Numbered from the stretch's first letter, positions 47,460 to 59,269 are shown. The stretch: DNA of 64,000 nt from Bacillus sp. AFS059628 (GCF_002571225.1 NZ_NVEC01000073.1:1-64000); one strand, 5' to 3'. Program-made: numbers and translations. The notes: generated by a model from the letters alone, not told the origin.

Positions 47460-50400
47460 CTATCCGAGAGCATTGAAATGCCATCCATTAGAGTTGCAGA
47501 CATAGAACCCTAACCCTCGATTTCCTTCTACAAAACGAATATGCCCCCATTGTTGGAATCCACCGCCACCTAAATTAATTCCTTGCATTGCTCTTATATT
47601 AGAATAAACCTTTACATCCTTTTCTGTACTTATATCAAATGTTTGGCCGTCTGCTGATGGAGCTATATTATTATTTACACCACCTATAGCAAGTGCGTTA
47701 AACGGCTGAATGCCATCTGCTCTTTCTGCTGCAGCACGATCCCAATTATACATAGATGCATATTTGCCACTGTATAGCGTTACACCACTTACACAAATTG
47801 CTGTCCCTTTACTTATATCAGCACTTCCAGAATAAACTTTAATAATCAATGCGTGTTCTTGCGGTATATAGTTTGTTGGTACTTTGAAAGTGAATGAATA
47901 TCTCCTAATTTCACCATAGAAAGTACTTGGTTCGGGGAAGTCCATTTTCTGTTCATTCCATATATCATAGGAAACATTATCTCTAAACTTCACACAGCAT
48001 ACATGTAAACGTGGTTTCCCTGTTTTACGTACACCATTTATCATAGATGTTCTAAAGTGAGCAGAAACTGTATATTCGTTACCAGGATGAATTCCATTGT
48101 TTACAATAGCTTCTGGATAGTTATACATATCTACCCTTGCAGCATTCACCATTTGCTCGTAATCAAATATAGATGTATTCTTTTCTATTACGACATTACC
48201 CCACGACTTCCAAGTAAGACCATATCCACCTTCAAACCCATAATAATCGGGATGATTAATGTTTTTCTTTTTAACACTAGAAAAGTCTGGATCTGCTATT
48301 AAGTTTCGTCTTGATACTGCGGTTGTTTTCGTTCCCCATTCATCTTGGAATAGGAAATCTAGCATTTTAACAGTTACACCGTTTTTATCGATGGTTATTT
48401 TATCACCATTAATTCTAATAAGATTCGTATCAATACCTTTTGCAGTTAGCCACTTCACCATTGTATCGGCATTAATATTCAGCTTATCGGCATCAATTGT
48501 AATCTTACCAGGTGACATATTGATAGAAGTAATGATACCATCCTTTAAAATCTGCGCTAGAATCCCTTCATCTAAAACTTCTAACCTAGATTCTGTTTTC
48601 GTTACATAAGCTTTATAAGTCTCATTTATAAACGTTTCTTGTTTTCCAGAGATAATTGAAACGCCATCTTTATTTGCACTGATACTTCTTTCTAATTCTG
48701 TTACTTTTTTAGTATAATCTTCAGTTGCTATCTTGTCGGCCAATTCTTCCATGATTTTATCTTTATCCACAATATCAACAGGATTCTCCATAAATGAAGA
48801 AGGTTTATCGCCTGATTGAAACAGCGGTTGAGCCCCCCATAAACGACCGTTTCGTCTAAGCCAATGTTTTGCTTGTATTGATTTTGTACCCGCCACAACT
48901 TGTCCTGTTACAAACGAACGAGCCCATACACCTTGCACCAAAGTTATTTCTTGTTGATAGGTTTTCAATCTATTTCCGTTTCCATCCAGACAAATAACTT
49001 CGATCATTGCTCCTTTATCAACGCTAGCTTTGTTATCTGTATAAAAATAGGCAGAATAAACGAAGTCCCAGTTATCTCCGTTATTTATGATTGTTTGAGT
49101 TGCACCTTTATACGAATCAACTGTAAGACCAGAAGCAATCGTTCTAAATGAAACAGCACCTTTATAAAGAACTGAAACGTCTCTGATTGTTTCTGTTGGT
49201 ACATACCAGTGTTTTATATTTTCTTTTAATACAGAGTTAAGAATTAAGTTTATATAATTAAGACCACCTACATATTCCTCCACATCTTTCATTTCCAGCT
49301 GAAATTTCAACGCTTCAGAATGTTGTTCTATTGTTGAAGTAGCTTCGCTCAGCTGCTTTCCTTGTTGCGTTTGTGTTTCCTGTAATTTTTTCACACTTGC
49401 AGTTGTTCCTTCAGCATTCTTTTCTACAGTGTTAACACGTTCATCAAAAAAGGTTTGTGTTTTTTCTACCGTTTTAATGCTTTCTTTAATACCATCCACA
49501 CTTTTTTCAATCTCGGTTGTTTTAGATTGAAAAGTACCTTGTGTTACTCCATCCTCAGGAGCAAGATTCCAAGATTCAAGTAAGTCTCCGAATGTAACCA
49601 TTATTCCTGTAAACGTTGCATCTACAGTTGTTGTATTGGCAGTCGCTATATTTACACGTACCTCTTTCAAAGTACCTGTATATTTAGTCGTATCAAATTT
49701 AACTGAAATTCGTTTCCAACCATTTGTTACCTCTTTTTGTGGAAAAATAGAATAATAGTTTTGCTCTTTTCCATTTTGGTCATAAGTAAACCGCATGTAC
49801 AAACGCGGATACTCAGATGTAGAGGTTACTGTTTTTACATCCACATAGCAGGAAGCAACCCCTTTTTTATTTATAAAAGGCTCTGTCTGTAAAATCTGAG
49901 TGACAAAAGCGCCATTACTTGTTAACTGCAAACCTTTCTTGATTTCTGGAACACCTGGTACTGTAACATCGACAATTTTAGTAGTAACCGCATTTGTGAT
50001 TCCGTTCCATCCGTTTTTATCATTCGAAAAATCCGAGTTAATTGCATAGTTTCGGACTTTAACTTCTCTTGTCTCTAAACTTGTAAGTTTTTCGGTGATT
50101 TTTCCAGCCTTCTCTTCTATTTCAGTTGTTGTTTTCTTAAGCTCACTTGTTGTTTGCTGCACCTCAGAGATTTTCTTTATTGTACCTTCGGAAGTCTCTA
50201 CTACTGTATTTAATTTCTCAGTGATCTCACCATCTTTTTTTGTTAATGCTTCAATAGATTTATTGAAACCTTCGTTAGTTTGCTGCAAGCTAGTAACTTT
50301 TTTATCTATTTCACCTTGAGAGTTTTGTACATTTTTAATAGTTAGAGAAACTTCCTGAAGATTTTCTGTTACTTCCTTGAATTGTCCATTTGTCTCTTTT

Positions 50401-51902
50401 TGAGCTTCTTCTACTTTTTTATCTAATTCTTCTTTTGTAGATTGAATATCCTTATTAACCTGCTCCAGTGTTTCTTTTTTTATTGATTCCACATCAGGAA
50501 TAAGAAGCTCCCAACCTTCTCCGTTCCATACTTTTAAAATACCAGGTTTACCGTTACTAATATCTCGCCATAATGTCTTACCTACTATAAGGTTATCGGT
50601 TGGTGGATTTTTAGATTCAATAATATTTACCGTATTATTTTTTAAATTTTCCTGGACTTTTTCAGCTAACTCTTTAACTGCTTTAGACTCTTCTCGGATG
50701 GTCTCAATCGTTTTTTCATTCTCTTCCACCAATTTTTCTAGTTGTTCTAACAGTTCCTTATTAGCCTTATTTCCTAAAGAACCAAGAATTTTATTGTATA
50801 ACTTCCTTAATTCTTCATTCGAATCAACAATTTCACGATAATCACCAAATACGTATTTATCCTGTTTAGGGTCAGTAAAGGATTCATCACCGGCGATAGT
50901 CCGTGCTTCAAGGTATAGCTTAGGTGTAAAATCCGTATCTTTAATTCGAATTGTGTCGCCCTCATTAATCAATTCATGCGCCAATCCAAATACACGCCCT
51001 ATAGATTCAGCTTCTACTTCATAAGAAACAGATGTATTTACACGCTTTTTAAACTCTGTTTTCATCAAAGTCATAAGTCGCTCAGGAGACATATTCTGGT
51101 CTTCTGTTTCCGGTGTGTAGAATCCGAATTTATGTTTCCCACTTTCATTCCAACGCTGGAATGCATCACTATCTGTAATATAAGGAAGGCCGTTATTAAT
51201 TTTCTCTATCGTAATAATGTTATCGCCTTCTCCTTTAACAAAACCTACTAGAGCTGTACAAACGTCTCGTGAATGTTCGATTCGTCTCACACCAACTAAG
51301 TCCTTGCCTAAAACTACTTCCTTACCGTTTTCCCTACCACGTTTCTTTATCATATCAACGTACCAACCAGTAATCCTAGAACTAACTACCTCTACACGAT
51401 ATTGAATTTCCAAATTAAATAATGCGGAAATTTTCTTCAAAAATGTAAGCGGATCTATAATTTCGTCAATTGTCATCGTGTGGAATCCAGCGTACTCTGT
51501 TATTCCGCGCTCCCATTTCATCCCTACGAGAGCCATATCGATAAACTCATTAACGGTTTTACCTTCTATACGTTGCGGCATAATATAACCGTCTTTCGCT
51601 ATTTGTACCCACGCACCAGATGCATGAACTGTAATCGACCGATCGTTAGAGTCTTTTTCCACTTCATTGTTGATCACGTATGGAACCATTCGACCATCAC
51701 GGACCTCTTTTACAATTAAATTCTGTTGTTGCAAAGCAATGGCGTGAGGCGTTCCGTCAAATACTTTAAATTCTAATGTGTCTATATTATTTTTAAGTTC
51801 CCAATGACGAATATCATCCCAATAGTCTTTCGGTTGAATAGCTGATATGATTTGATCTGTTTTAAAATCTACGACATGCAAAATTCCGCTTGGTGTTCTC
51901 AT
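47460..51902 (-). CDS. tail-associated protein / prophage endopeptidase tail protein
   Basis: A 1480-aa minor structural protein at the tail tip. The first about 380 residues match the prophage tail/endopeptidase family (phage minor structural protein N-terminal region) used for baseplate attachment. About 385-640 is a long coiled coil (many KETLEQVNKD-like heptads). The later part has beta-rich carbohydrate-binding-like segments (NYAINSDFSNDKNGWNG) and a receptor-binding C-terminus. It overlaps the distal tail gene by four bases. Confidence 0.88.
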   Translation of the reverse strand: MRTPSGILHVVDFKTDQIISAIQPKDYWDDIRHWELKNNIDTLEFKVFDGTPHAIALQQQNLIVKEVRDGRMVPYVINNEVEKDSNDRSITVHASGAWVQIAKDGYIMPQRIEGKTVNEFIDMALVGMKWERGITEYAGFHTMTIDEIIDPLTFLKKISALFNLEIQYRVEVVSSRITGWYVDMIKKRGRENGKEVVLGKDLVGVRRIEHSRDVCTALVGFVKGEGDNIITIEKINNGLPYITDSDAFQRWNESGKHKFGFYTPETEDQNMSPERLMTLMKTEFKKRVNTSVSYEVEAESIGRVFGLAHELINEGDTIRIKDTDFTPKLYLEARTIAGDESFTDPKQDKYVFGDYREIVDSNEELRKLYNKILGSLGNKANKELLEQLEKLVEENEKTIETIREESKAVKELAEKVQENLKNNTVNIIESKNPPTDNLIVGKTLWRDISNGKPGILKVWNGEGWELLIPDVESIKKETLEQVNKDIQSTKEELDKKVEEAQKETNGQFKEVTENLQEVSLTIKNVQNSQGEIDKKVTSLQQTNEGFNKSIEALTKKDGEITEKLNTVVETSEGTIKKISEVQQTTSELKKTTTEIEEKAGKITEKLTSLETREVKVRNYAINSDFSNDKNGWNGITNAVTTKIVDVTVPGVPEIKKGLQLTSNGAFVTQILQTEPFINKKGVASCYVDVKTVTSTSEYPRLYMRFTYDQNGKEQNYYSIFPQKEVTNGWKRISVKFDTTKYTGTLKEVRVNIATANTTTVDATFTGIMVTFGDLLESWNLAPEDGVTQGTFQSKTTEIEKSVDGIKESIKTVEKTQTFFDERVNTVEKNAEGTTASVKKLQETQTQQGKQLSEATSTIEQHSEALKFQLEMKDVEEYVGGLNYINLILNSVLKENIKHWYVPTETIRDVSVLYKGAVSFRTIASGLTVDSYKGATQTIINNGDNWDFVYSAYFYTDNKASVDKGAMIEVICLDGNGNRLKTYQQEITLVQGVWARSFVTGQVVAGTKSIQAKHWLRRNGRLWGAQPLFQSGDKPSSFMENPVDIVDKDKIMEELADKIATEDYTKKVTELERSISANKDGVSIISGKQETFINETYKAYVTKTESRLEVLDEGILAQILKDGIITSINMSPGKITIDADKLNINADTMVKWLTAKGIDTNLIRINGDKITIDKNGVTVKMLDFLFQDEWGTKTTAVSRRNLIADPDFSSVKKKNINHPDYYGFEGGYGLTWKSWGNVVIEKNTSIFDYEQMVNAARVDMYNYPEAIVNNGIHPGNEYTVSAHFRTSMINGVRKTGKPRLHVCCVKFRDNVSYDIWNEQKMDFPEPSTFYGEIRRYSFTFKVPTNYIPQEHALIIKVYSGSADISKGTAICVSGVTLYSGKYASMYNWDRAAAERADGIQPFNALAIGGVNNNIAPSADGQTFDISTEKDVKVYSNIRAMQGINLGGGGFQQWGHIRFVEGNRGLGFYVCNSNGWHFNALG

Positions 51903-53386
51903 CTATATCTCTCCCTATAACTAACTGTTGCATTTACATCTGGTGGTACGATATCGATACGATTCTCACCTCGTATTACTGTCGGAAAATTACTAAAAAA
52001 ATCTTTTAAGTTAATCGCGTCTATTCCATTGATCGTAACTAAGCTTCTTTCTGTATCGATAACAATTTTATCTCCGGCTTCGAAAATATAAGGTTTCGTA
52101 TTAGATGGTACTTTATTAACTTTCCATATCTTTAAATCATCTATTTGCATTGTATAAACGGGCGTATTTCTGTCCCATCGACAAATAGCAATCATAACTT
52201 GTGCAACTTTACGGCCTGTCATTGGGTTTCCTACTTCATCAATCCAACGTTCAACTAGTGATGCATCATCAATTTCTGTTCCATCTCGAAATCTCGCAAC
52301 ATAAACCGACCATTCATTTCCTCTTCGTGCAATACGTAACCTTCCATAAAAATTATTAAATGTATTTGGATGCGCACCACTTGTCTCGACTAATAGGCGT
52401 CTACTTCCTGGAACTGCATTATCACCAATTGTTGCATGCGCTTTAGTAATTTCGGCATCCCAATATAAATCGCTCATATTAATCTGCGCTACCATATTGC
52501 TCGTTTCATCAAGCAAAATGATTTCCACACGTCCCATTTGATCTGCATTTTTAGATTGTAAATGCACCCAGGCTTCTAACTCAAAATCTTGCAGTGGACC
52601 ACCAGGGATATTTTTTTTAGCAAGGCCACCATGAAACCCTGCTGTTCCTTCCGGCCCATAATATGGACAGTAAAGTGCTGTTCCATCTTTTACTTTAAGT
52701 TCACCTGTTCCTTTCATATCATCGAATTGTCCAGTAACAGGAGTCCATCCTATAGTTGTTGACATATCGTCCCACATTACACGTTCCCGCTCTTGTACTG
52801 GTGTTTCATTAATTGTTTGAGGATAACCAATGCGGAAATAATCCCGTTCATTTGGATATGGACCATACCATACATCTAAAAATGTGCTCGGTTCCAATGC
52901 TTCAATTTCAATTAAAGCAGGTGCATCTACGCTCCCTTTATTTACGAAATAAGAAGTAACCTCTGTAGTTGCTTCTCTTTTAAATGCATGAATCTGTACT
53001 TTTCCTAATTTATAAGGCATAGGACAAATGAATTTTAAAGTCCCTTGTCCAATATCTACAAATTTATCAATATCAAAATCTTCGTCTATAATTGCCATAT
53101 ATGTTCTATCTGGTGTTACATCAAAAATCAGTTCTGCTGGATTTTCAGTAATAAGCCACTCCGTTATTTCTTCTTTTAATGTTTCTAGATTTGTCCCATT
53201 TGGAACAATAATTCCCACAGGTACAGGAAGAGGACGAGGTTCAGTATCTGTACTTAATAGCCTTGCACCTGGATACCCAGGGGTCTTCAGAAAATTCCTC
53301 CTTAAAGGCGCCCATGTCGGTGGACTCCATCCTCTTTTGATGTGAATATAACTTTTTCGTTCCCCATTAAATACAAAAGAACTCAT
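51899..53386 (-). CDS. distal tail protein (Sipho_tail / Dit type)
   Basis: A 495-aa phage tail component that links the tail tube to the tip. The N-terminus (MSSFVFNGERKSYIHIKRGW) and the GYPGARL segment match the Dit/Sipho_tail family, and the C-terminal half contains an inserted beta-sandwich, making it longer than minimal Dit proteins. The start is the ATG with GGAGG six bases before it. It lies between the tape measure and tail-associated genes, the canonical position. Confidence 0.88.
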   Translation of the reverse strand: MSSFVFNGERKSYIHIKRGWSPPTWAPLRRNFLKTPGYPGARLLSTDTEPRPLPVPVGIIVPNGTNLETLKEEITEWLITENPAELIFDVTPDRTYMAIIDEDFDIDKFVDIGQGTLKFICPMPYKLGKVQIHAFKREATTEVTSYFVNKGSVDAPALIEIEALEPSTFLDVWYGPYPNERDYFRIGYPQTINETPVQERERVMWDDMSTTIGWTPVTGQFDDMKGTGELKVKDGTALYCPYYGPEGTAGFHGGLAKKNIPGGPLQDFELEAWVHLQSKNADQMGRVEIILLDETSNMVAQINMSDLYWDAEITKAHATIGDNAVPGSRRLLVETSGAHPNTFNNFYGRLRIARRGNEWSVYVARFRDGTEIDDASLVERWIDEVGNPMTGRKVAQVMIAICRWDRNTPVYTMQIDDLKIWKVNKVPSNTKPYIFEAGDKIVIDTERSLVTINGIDAINLKDFFSNFPTVIRGENRIDIVPPDVNATVSYRERYR

Positions 53387-53424
53387 TGTTTGCCTCCTTT
53401 TACAAAAAGAAAAGAAACCCAAAT

Positions 53425-56400
53425 CTAAAAGACTGAGTTTCTTGCTTGTGCCCTATTTTGATATTCAGTTACATACGGATGACTTACACGCGCTATTTCC
53501 CTACCTTCTAGTATGACGGGAATTTCAATATAAGTAGGTTCTGATTTTGTATATGGCTGTTTATCAGGATTATCATTGTCAGGTCTATATTGAATAACAT
53601 TAGGATTGTCAGATAACACTTCTCTCCATCTAGAAAGGTTGCCAACATCATGAATTGAAAGTCCTTCAAATCGTTCCATTTGACGCCCGATTTCTCTCAC
53701 CGCATCACGCATACTTTCAGGGATATGTGTAATCCAATCGTTTAGATAATCACCATCCACAAAGATAGCATTAAAATACTTTGTTAATGGATCATCACCT
53801 TGGAAACTAAATATTTCTTCTGGTTTTATAGAACGAATACTATCAATAGCTCCAGATACTGTATTTTGTAATGCATCCCGTACAACAGAATATTGCGTTT
53901 TAATCCCTTCTGCAATTCCGCTTGCCATTTGAACGCCTGTAAATAGCATTTTATTTGAACTGCTACCTAACGCTAATTCATTTACTAAAGCATTATTTGC
54001 CCTTGAACCAAGCGTACGACTCTCACGTTCAGCCATATAAGATCCTTTTTGAATCCCTAGAGCAAACCCTTCACTAAAAGGTTTACCTCCTTGATCCCTA
54101 GTTAACTTTGATGGAGAGTTCACATTTAATGTAGCTTTTAACGCTTCAAATGCCCCTCGTGCTAAACTAGACGCTACAGTTTGTACATTCCATTCACCAT
54201 TAGAAATACCTTTAGCAAATCCACTCGCAAACGCTTCACCAGGACTAACCGAACTAACGCTTTTCAGACCAGAATTACCGCTTTCTGCTACATTAGAACC
54301 ACTTGATCTCGCTTGCCCTTTTGTATTTTCCATACCTTGTGCAAACTGGCTACCACCTTTTTGACCTTGTGGAGTACCATTGACTGTATTAAAACCAGCA
54401 TGAGCCGAAGCTACAGCTTCTAGAGCACTTCCTCTGATATATCCTTTTTGATTAACAATGCCACTTCCCACACCTTGTCCACCTTGATTACCTGCTGGGT
54501 TACCATTGATTGTGTTAAAACCGGTATGAGCACTAGCAACCACTTGCAAAGCGCTCCCCCTGATATAACCATCTTGACTTATAATACCTTGCCCTAGTTC
54601 GCTTCCACTCTTACTTCCACCACCACCATCTGTAGTACTTCCCATGATACCCTCTACGGCTTGTTTCTTTCCTGTTGCCGCATTTTCAGGAGCTGTATTA
54701 CCAGCAATACCATTAGCCTGCGTTTGACTGATATCAAATCCAACTTGCGTTAAATCTAACTTCGCTCCATTTTCAACTAGTAAAGCAATTGCTTTCGCTG
54801 CTAATTCAGCGTTGATGGAACCGTTTTGCATACCTTGAACAAGTGTCTGTACATTAAATTGTCCAGCTTCACCAAGATCCACTTGAACATTACTTTTAAT
54901 ATCTAGCCCCATAGTCTGTGCGACTTGTGGTAAAGATAATGCCCTAATTTGCATTCCATTAATTAAAGTTTGAATGTTATTCTGACCTTCTTGAGTAGCA
55001 TCAACATTCATTCCATTTTTAACGTTTTGTTGAAAGAATTGGAATACAGTATCAAAAGATAAAGTCCCTGTTTGAAGTCCTGTAATCCACGAGTCCATTG
55101 TCATTTTCCCGTAGATTCCTAAATCGATTGTGGTATTACCTTGCATATTTTTACTTAGGAATTCTCTTACTTCACCAGTATCTTTTGTTTTAATACCATC
55201 AATCCATTTTTGCATGGATTCAATACCACTTTGTGATAAATCCACTTTATAAACTTCTTTTAATTTATTAGCATTTGCGGTTGCTACAGCTGAAGAATCC
55301 AGTTCACCCTTTTGAAGCTTCTGTAAAAATGTATCAATTGTGAATTGTCCAGCTGGTCCCAAATCAATTTTCATTTTGCCATCAATTTCTTTTGCCATTG
55401 ATTCGGCTAACAATCTAGATGACTCTGTACCCTTTTTTAATTCAGAAAGATACATTCCTATGCTTTCAATTTTAGATTTACCATATTGCAACTCATACTG
55501 AAGTAATTTATCTTGATAATCTTTTTCTGCCTTTTCTTGATCACTTCTAAATCTTTGCTCTATATCAGCTGCTTTTTCTCGAAATCCATATGCTGCTTTA
55601 AATCGTGCGCTCCACCCTTTATCCTCCGCTTCAATCCTTTTGGCTTGTGACGCTAAGACTTCAGCATCTTCTTCCTTCATATGTTGCTGCAACACTTTAA
55701 ATCCATCATTTCTAATAGTCTGCAAGTCATTTACATGTTTTGATTCATAAAGTGCAATAGCATCTAATGTCGCTTTTCTTTCTTCCGGTTTAATTTCACC
55801 TAATTTAAACGCTTTTTCTACATTTTCGCGCCAACCTTTGGTTTGCTTTTCTAAAGATTTAACACCATCTTCATATACCTTTATGATGCTTTCAAACCGT
55901 TTTTTTCCAGCATCTAAAGAAAGCATACCGCCAGCTTCGATTTCTTTCGAAATAGACGTGATTTCCTTTGCTTTTGTGTAAAATTGTTGAACGTTTTTAT
56001 CAGCAACCTGTAAGGCTTGTTCGAATTTTTGAGCGAAATCTTTCGGCATTTTCATGGTATCACCTTGATACCTTTTAATACCCTCTTCTAAAATCTTTTC
56101 CGCTTGTGTAGCAACTTCAATCTCTTTATTAATGGACTCAATGACATTATTTTTCACCTGTTCTAAGGTTTGTTTTGCGCTCTCAGGGACAGTCCCCATT
56201 AACTGACTAAACATTTTATTAAATTCGCTTTTCTTTCCTTCTAATTCTTTAATGACTTCATTAGTCATTCTTTGAAAAGCTTTAATGGTTTCGTCCGCTG
56301 CTTTATTCGCTTCTTCACCTGTTTTAAGTTTTAAATCCATCATGTTATTGATAGCTTTATCCTTTAAATCCACATAGGCACCAGCTGCTTTACTCGTTGC

Positions 56401-58700
56401 GTCACTTACTCTTTGACCAAACTTATCCATATCATTTTGTGCCTGTTTGGATTTTTCGTTCAGATCAACTATTGCTATACCTAGCGCCCCCACAGCAAGA
56501 ACAGCTCCAGTAATAGCTAAAGCAATCGGGTTTGCTAATAAAGCACCTATCCCCATTGCTAAAAACCCTACAGCTGTTGTTACCCCTGCTATCCCAAAAG
56601 CCAATAAAGCACTTTTTGCAATCATTTGTTGTGTTGATTCGTCTAAATTATTAAACCAATCTACGACCCCCTGAACACCAGATACTACATCAACCAAAAT
56701 AGGCAATAACGCATCACCAAATGACTTTTTAAGAGTATCTACAGCACCACTTAATTCTTCGATTTTTCCTTTTGTTGTATTCATCTTTGTCTCAGCAACT
56801 TCTAATGCTGTTACCTTAGACATTTCTGTATACATGTTTTTAACGCCATTTGCACCCTCTTTATAAAGAATATTTGCTGCACGAATAGCATCTGATCCAA
56901 ACAATGTATACATATATGATTGTCTTTGCTCAGCCGTTAATCCTTGCATCGCCATTTGAAGAATTTCAGCAATATCGGACATTTCTTTCAAATTACCATT
57001 TGAATCGAAAAAGGCATTTGTCATAATACCAGTTTCAAAAGTCAACTTTTGGAACGCCTTCTCTGCTTTTTCAGATCCAACCTTCACACCGGCTTGTTTT
57101 GCAGCGTATTCAGATAAAGCACCAGTTACATCTTTAAATGAATTTGAAGTTGGTTTAATACCTTTTTCTCCAAGAAACTGCATTGCTTTTCCAGTATCAA
57201 TTGTTATTAATCCCAAATCACTAAACATATCGTATGCTTCGTTAGATTTAGGAATTAAGTTTGCTAGCATGGTTTTTAATGAAGTACCTGCATCAGAACC
57301 TTTTACATTCGTTATATATGAGCTCTTTATCTCATATTCTCCAACTTTCATTGGAGTATCGGACTATATCATCATCCTCGCCTTTTACGTTAGGATGGAA
57401 CGCGCTCGTGGAGGTTTCGACGGTTCTCGTTTACTCCCTCTAGTCTCTACACCTTCTGAATATTCCTATCCAGCTTGGCTCGGTATTAGCATAGCTTTCG
57501 CCTTAGCTTCCACCGAATTCACGTCCTTTACGCTGCGAATCTCTCCACAACGGGGCTATATGTTAACCCGTTCTGTGCAAATAAGGCTAATGCTGTTGTT
57601 GTATCTTTAAAACTAAGTCCCACACCAGCTGCAACCGCTGAAACCATTGATAACCCAAACTTCATTTCTCCAACACTAGTTGCTGAAGCATTTGCTGCAC
57701 CAGCTAATAGATCGGCTGCTTGTGCTACCGATAAGTTATCATCCTTAAATGCATTTAGAGCTGTCGAAGCAATTTCTGCTGCATCTCCCAATTCTAATTC
57801 CCCTGCTGTCGCTAAGTTTAAAGCTCCTTCCAAACCGCCATTAATAATGTCAGTGAGGCTTACCCCTGCTTTAATTAGCTCTTCAATACCTTGCCCTGCT
57901 TCCACAGATGAATATTTTGTTTTTTCTCCCATCTGTACTGCAAGTTCGCTAATTTTCTTCATTTCATCGCCAGTTGCACCAGAAACTGCTTGAATATCAG
58001 CCATCTTCTGCTCGAAATTCATAGATTCCTTTACAGCCATCGCAAGTCCAGCACCAATAACTCCAGTCATGGCTGCAAAGGTAGTACCAACCTGTCCACC
58101 TACATCTTGCATTTTATTTCCTGTATCGTGCATCCGTTCCCCGGTACGGTGAAAACGATTTTGTTGCTCGGCTAATTCACGATTCGTTTCTCTTATTTCA
58201 TTTTGAATCCGCTCTTGAGCTGTTTCAGCACGATTCATAGCAATCGTATTGTTATCGATTTGCGTATTTAATCGTTGAAGTGCTTGACCGTTAGATGTGT
58301 ATTCAGCTTGAAGTTGTTTTAATTCTTGCTTTAATTGTTTGGCTTCTTGGGAATTACGTCCGAAATTTTGTACAGCCTGATCATACTGTGTTTCAAGACG
58401 TTCCATAGATGCCGCCAATGTTAAATTTGAAGCTTGTAATTGTTCTTGTTTTTGTCTTGCTTGTTCAATCTTTTGGCGGTAATGTTCTACCTTTTGTCCT
58501 TGTAATGTGAATTTTTCATTCAAATGAGTTAACTTATTTTGTAACTGTTCAACAGAATTACCAAGTAATCTAGCTCTTTCACTCGTTAAATTGAACTCTG
58601 AATCTAATAAACGTAAACCACGATTAATTCCTGCTACTCCATTTTCAAAACGTTGGGTATCCAACGTGACTCGTGCGCCAATTTCCATATCTCCAGCCAT
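53425..58700 (-). CDS. tail tape measure protein, gene split by a group I intron
   Basis: The tape measure sets tail length and helps DNA entry. Exon 1 is 58700-57566 and exon 2 is 57305-53425. Joining them restores one frame of 1671 aa, with AQNGL|KGSDAGTSLKTMLANL at the junction. Exon 1 is mostly coiled coil (about 20-190), then the TP901-type core (MTGVIGAGLAMAVKESMNFEQKM). Exon 2 adds hydrophobic helices, further coiled coils and several degenerate repeats of about 45 residues (e.g. GQFNVQTLVQGMQNG). The second part alone seems to start at an ATG inside the intron, so standard annotation gives two incomplete genes. Confidence 0.92.
57306..57565 (-). ncRNA. group I intron in the tape measure gene (260 nt)
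   Basis: The boundaries restore the tape measure frame. The 5' exon ends ACGGGT, with T at the splice site, and the intron's last base is G. Early in the intron GCCCCGTT can pair with the exon end, with a U-G pair at the splice site and one bulge (P1). Core motifs on the minus strand: TAATACCGAGCCAAGCT, AAGGTGTAGAGACTA and GATATAGTCCG. These are nearly the same as in the recA intron. No endonuclease frame is present. The intron is 67 bases shorter than the recA one. Confidence 0.9.
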
Positions 58701-58715
58701 TTATCTCACCTACCT

Positions 58716-58925
58716 TTACAACCAATCTGGTGCTTGATTTGCTGTACGGACTACATTTTTATCTTCTTGCTTTTTCTTATAAGCTAACGTTTTAAAGAAA
58801 AGTACTAGATCCATCTGATTAATATCCGCTTGGGACATGCCAGAATCTTGTAACATACTATATATCCCAAACATCATTTCTGTAGGTTTGAACGGTTCTT
58901 TCTGTTCCTCTGTCTCTTTTTTTTT
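58716..58925 (-). CDS. tail assembly chaperone T part, made by -1 frameshift (GT)
   Basis: Downstream of gene G a frame without its own start encodes about 67 residues: KETEEQKEPFKPTEMMFGIY, then DSGMSQADINQMDLVLFFKT, ending APDWL. It joins the G frame through the run of nine A at 58917-58925 (GCAGC-A9-GAGAC), a classic slippery site for -1 slippage. The resulting GT fusion is a conserved device in siphophages to make a minor tape-measure-binding chaperone. The tape measure gene starts 16 bases after its stop. Confidence 0.85.
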   Translation of the reverse strand, partial: KKKETEEQKEPFKPTEMMFGIYSMLQDSGMSQADINQMDLVLFFKTLAYKKKQEDKNVVRTANQAPDWL

Positions 58926-59269
58926 GCTGCATTAGTCTTTGAATCAATAGCATTAATAACTGCCACAGCCTCAGCAATACGACCTACAATCGCTAAACAA
59001 ATTGCATAGATAGTTGATGTTAAAAACCAAATGTGTACTCCTTCAAGAAACTCTTCCACTGTAAATCGATTCCCAAACACTTTAACAACAAAATGAGTAG
59101 CTTCTTTTAGTACATCAAAGTGAACATTCTCAACACTCAATTTCTCTGTCCATTCAGCTGCTTCAAAACCGTCAGTAGACGAAATGTATGTTGGTAAAAA
59201 GAAAGTTTTTTTACCAGTGGGTAGATTTAAAACCAATTTAAACGATTCTGTCTTTTGATTTTCTTGCAT
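58874..59269 (-). CDS. tail assembly chaperone G
   Basis: A 131-aa protein in the position and size range of siphophage G chaperones, between the major tail protein and the tape measure gene. The C-terminus is very basic (KKKRQRNRKNRSNLQK) and is replaced by the T sequence after frameshifting. The start MQENQKTES is chosen because GGGAGA lies seven bases upstream. It helps tape measure folding and tail tube growth and is not part of the virion. Confidence 0.85.
   Translation of the reverse strand: MQENQKTESFKLVLNLPTGKKTFFLPTYISSTDGFEAAEWTEKLSVENVHFDVLKEATHFVVKVFGNRFTVEEFLEGVHIWFLTSTIYAICLAIVGRIAEAVAVINAIDSKTNAAKKKRQRNRKNRSNLQK

Noticed and set aside
57306-57351. ATG start for the tape measure C-terminal half at 57,351
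   Set aside because: This start and its first 15 codons lie inside the intron and have no tape measure character; splicing gives the proper N-terminus.
57528-57565. Tape measure N-terminal half read as a complete 390-aa protein
   Set aside because: Its last 13 or so codons lie in the group I intron; the joined frame is much longer and natural.
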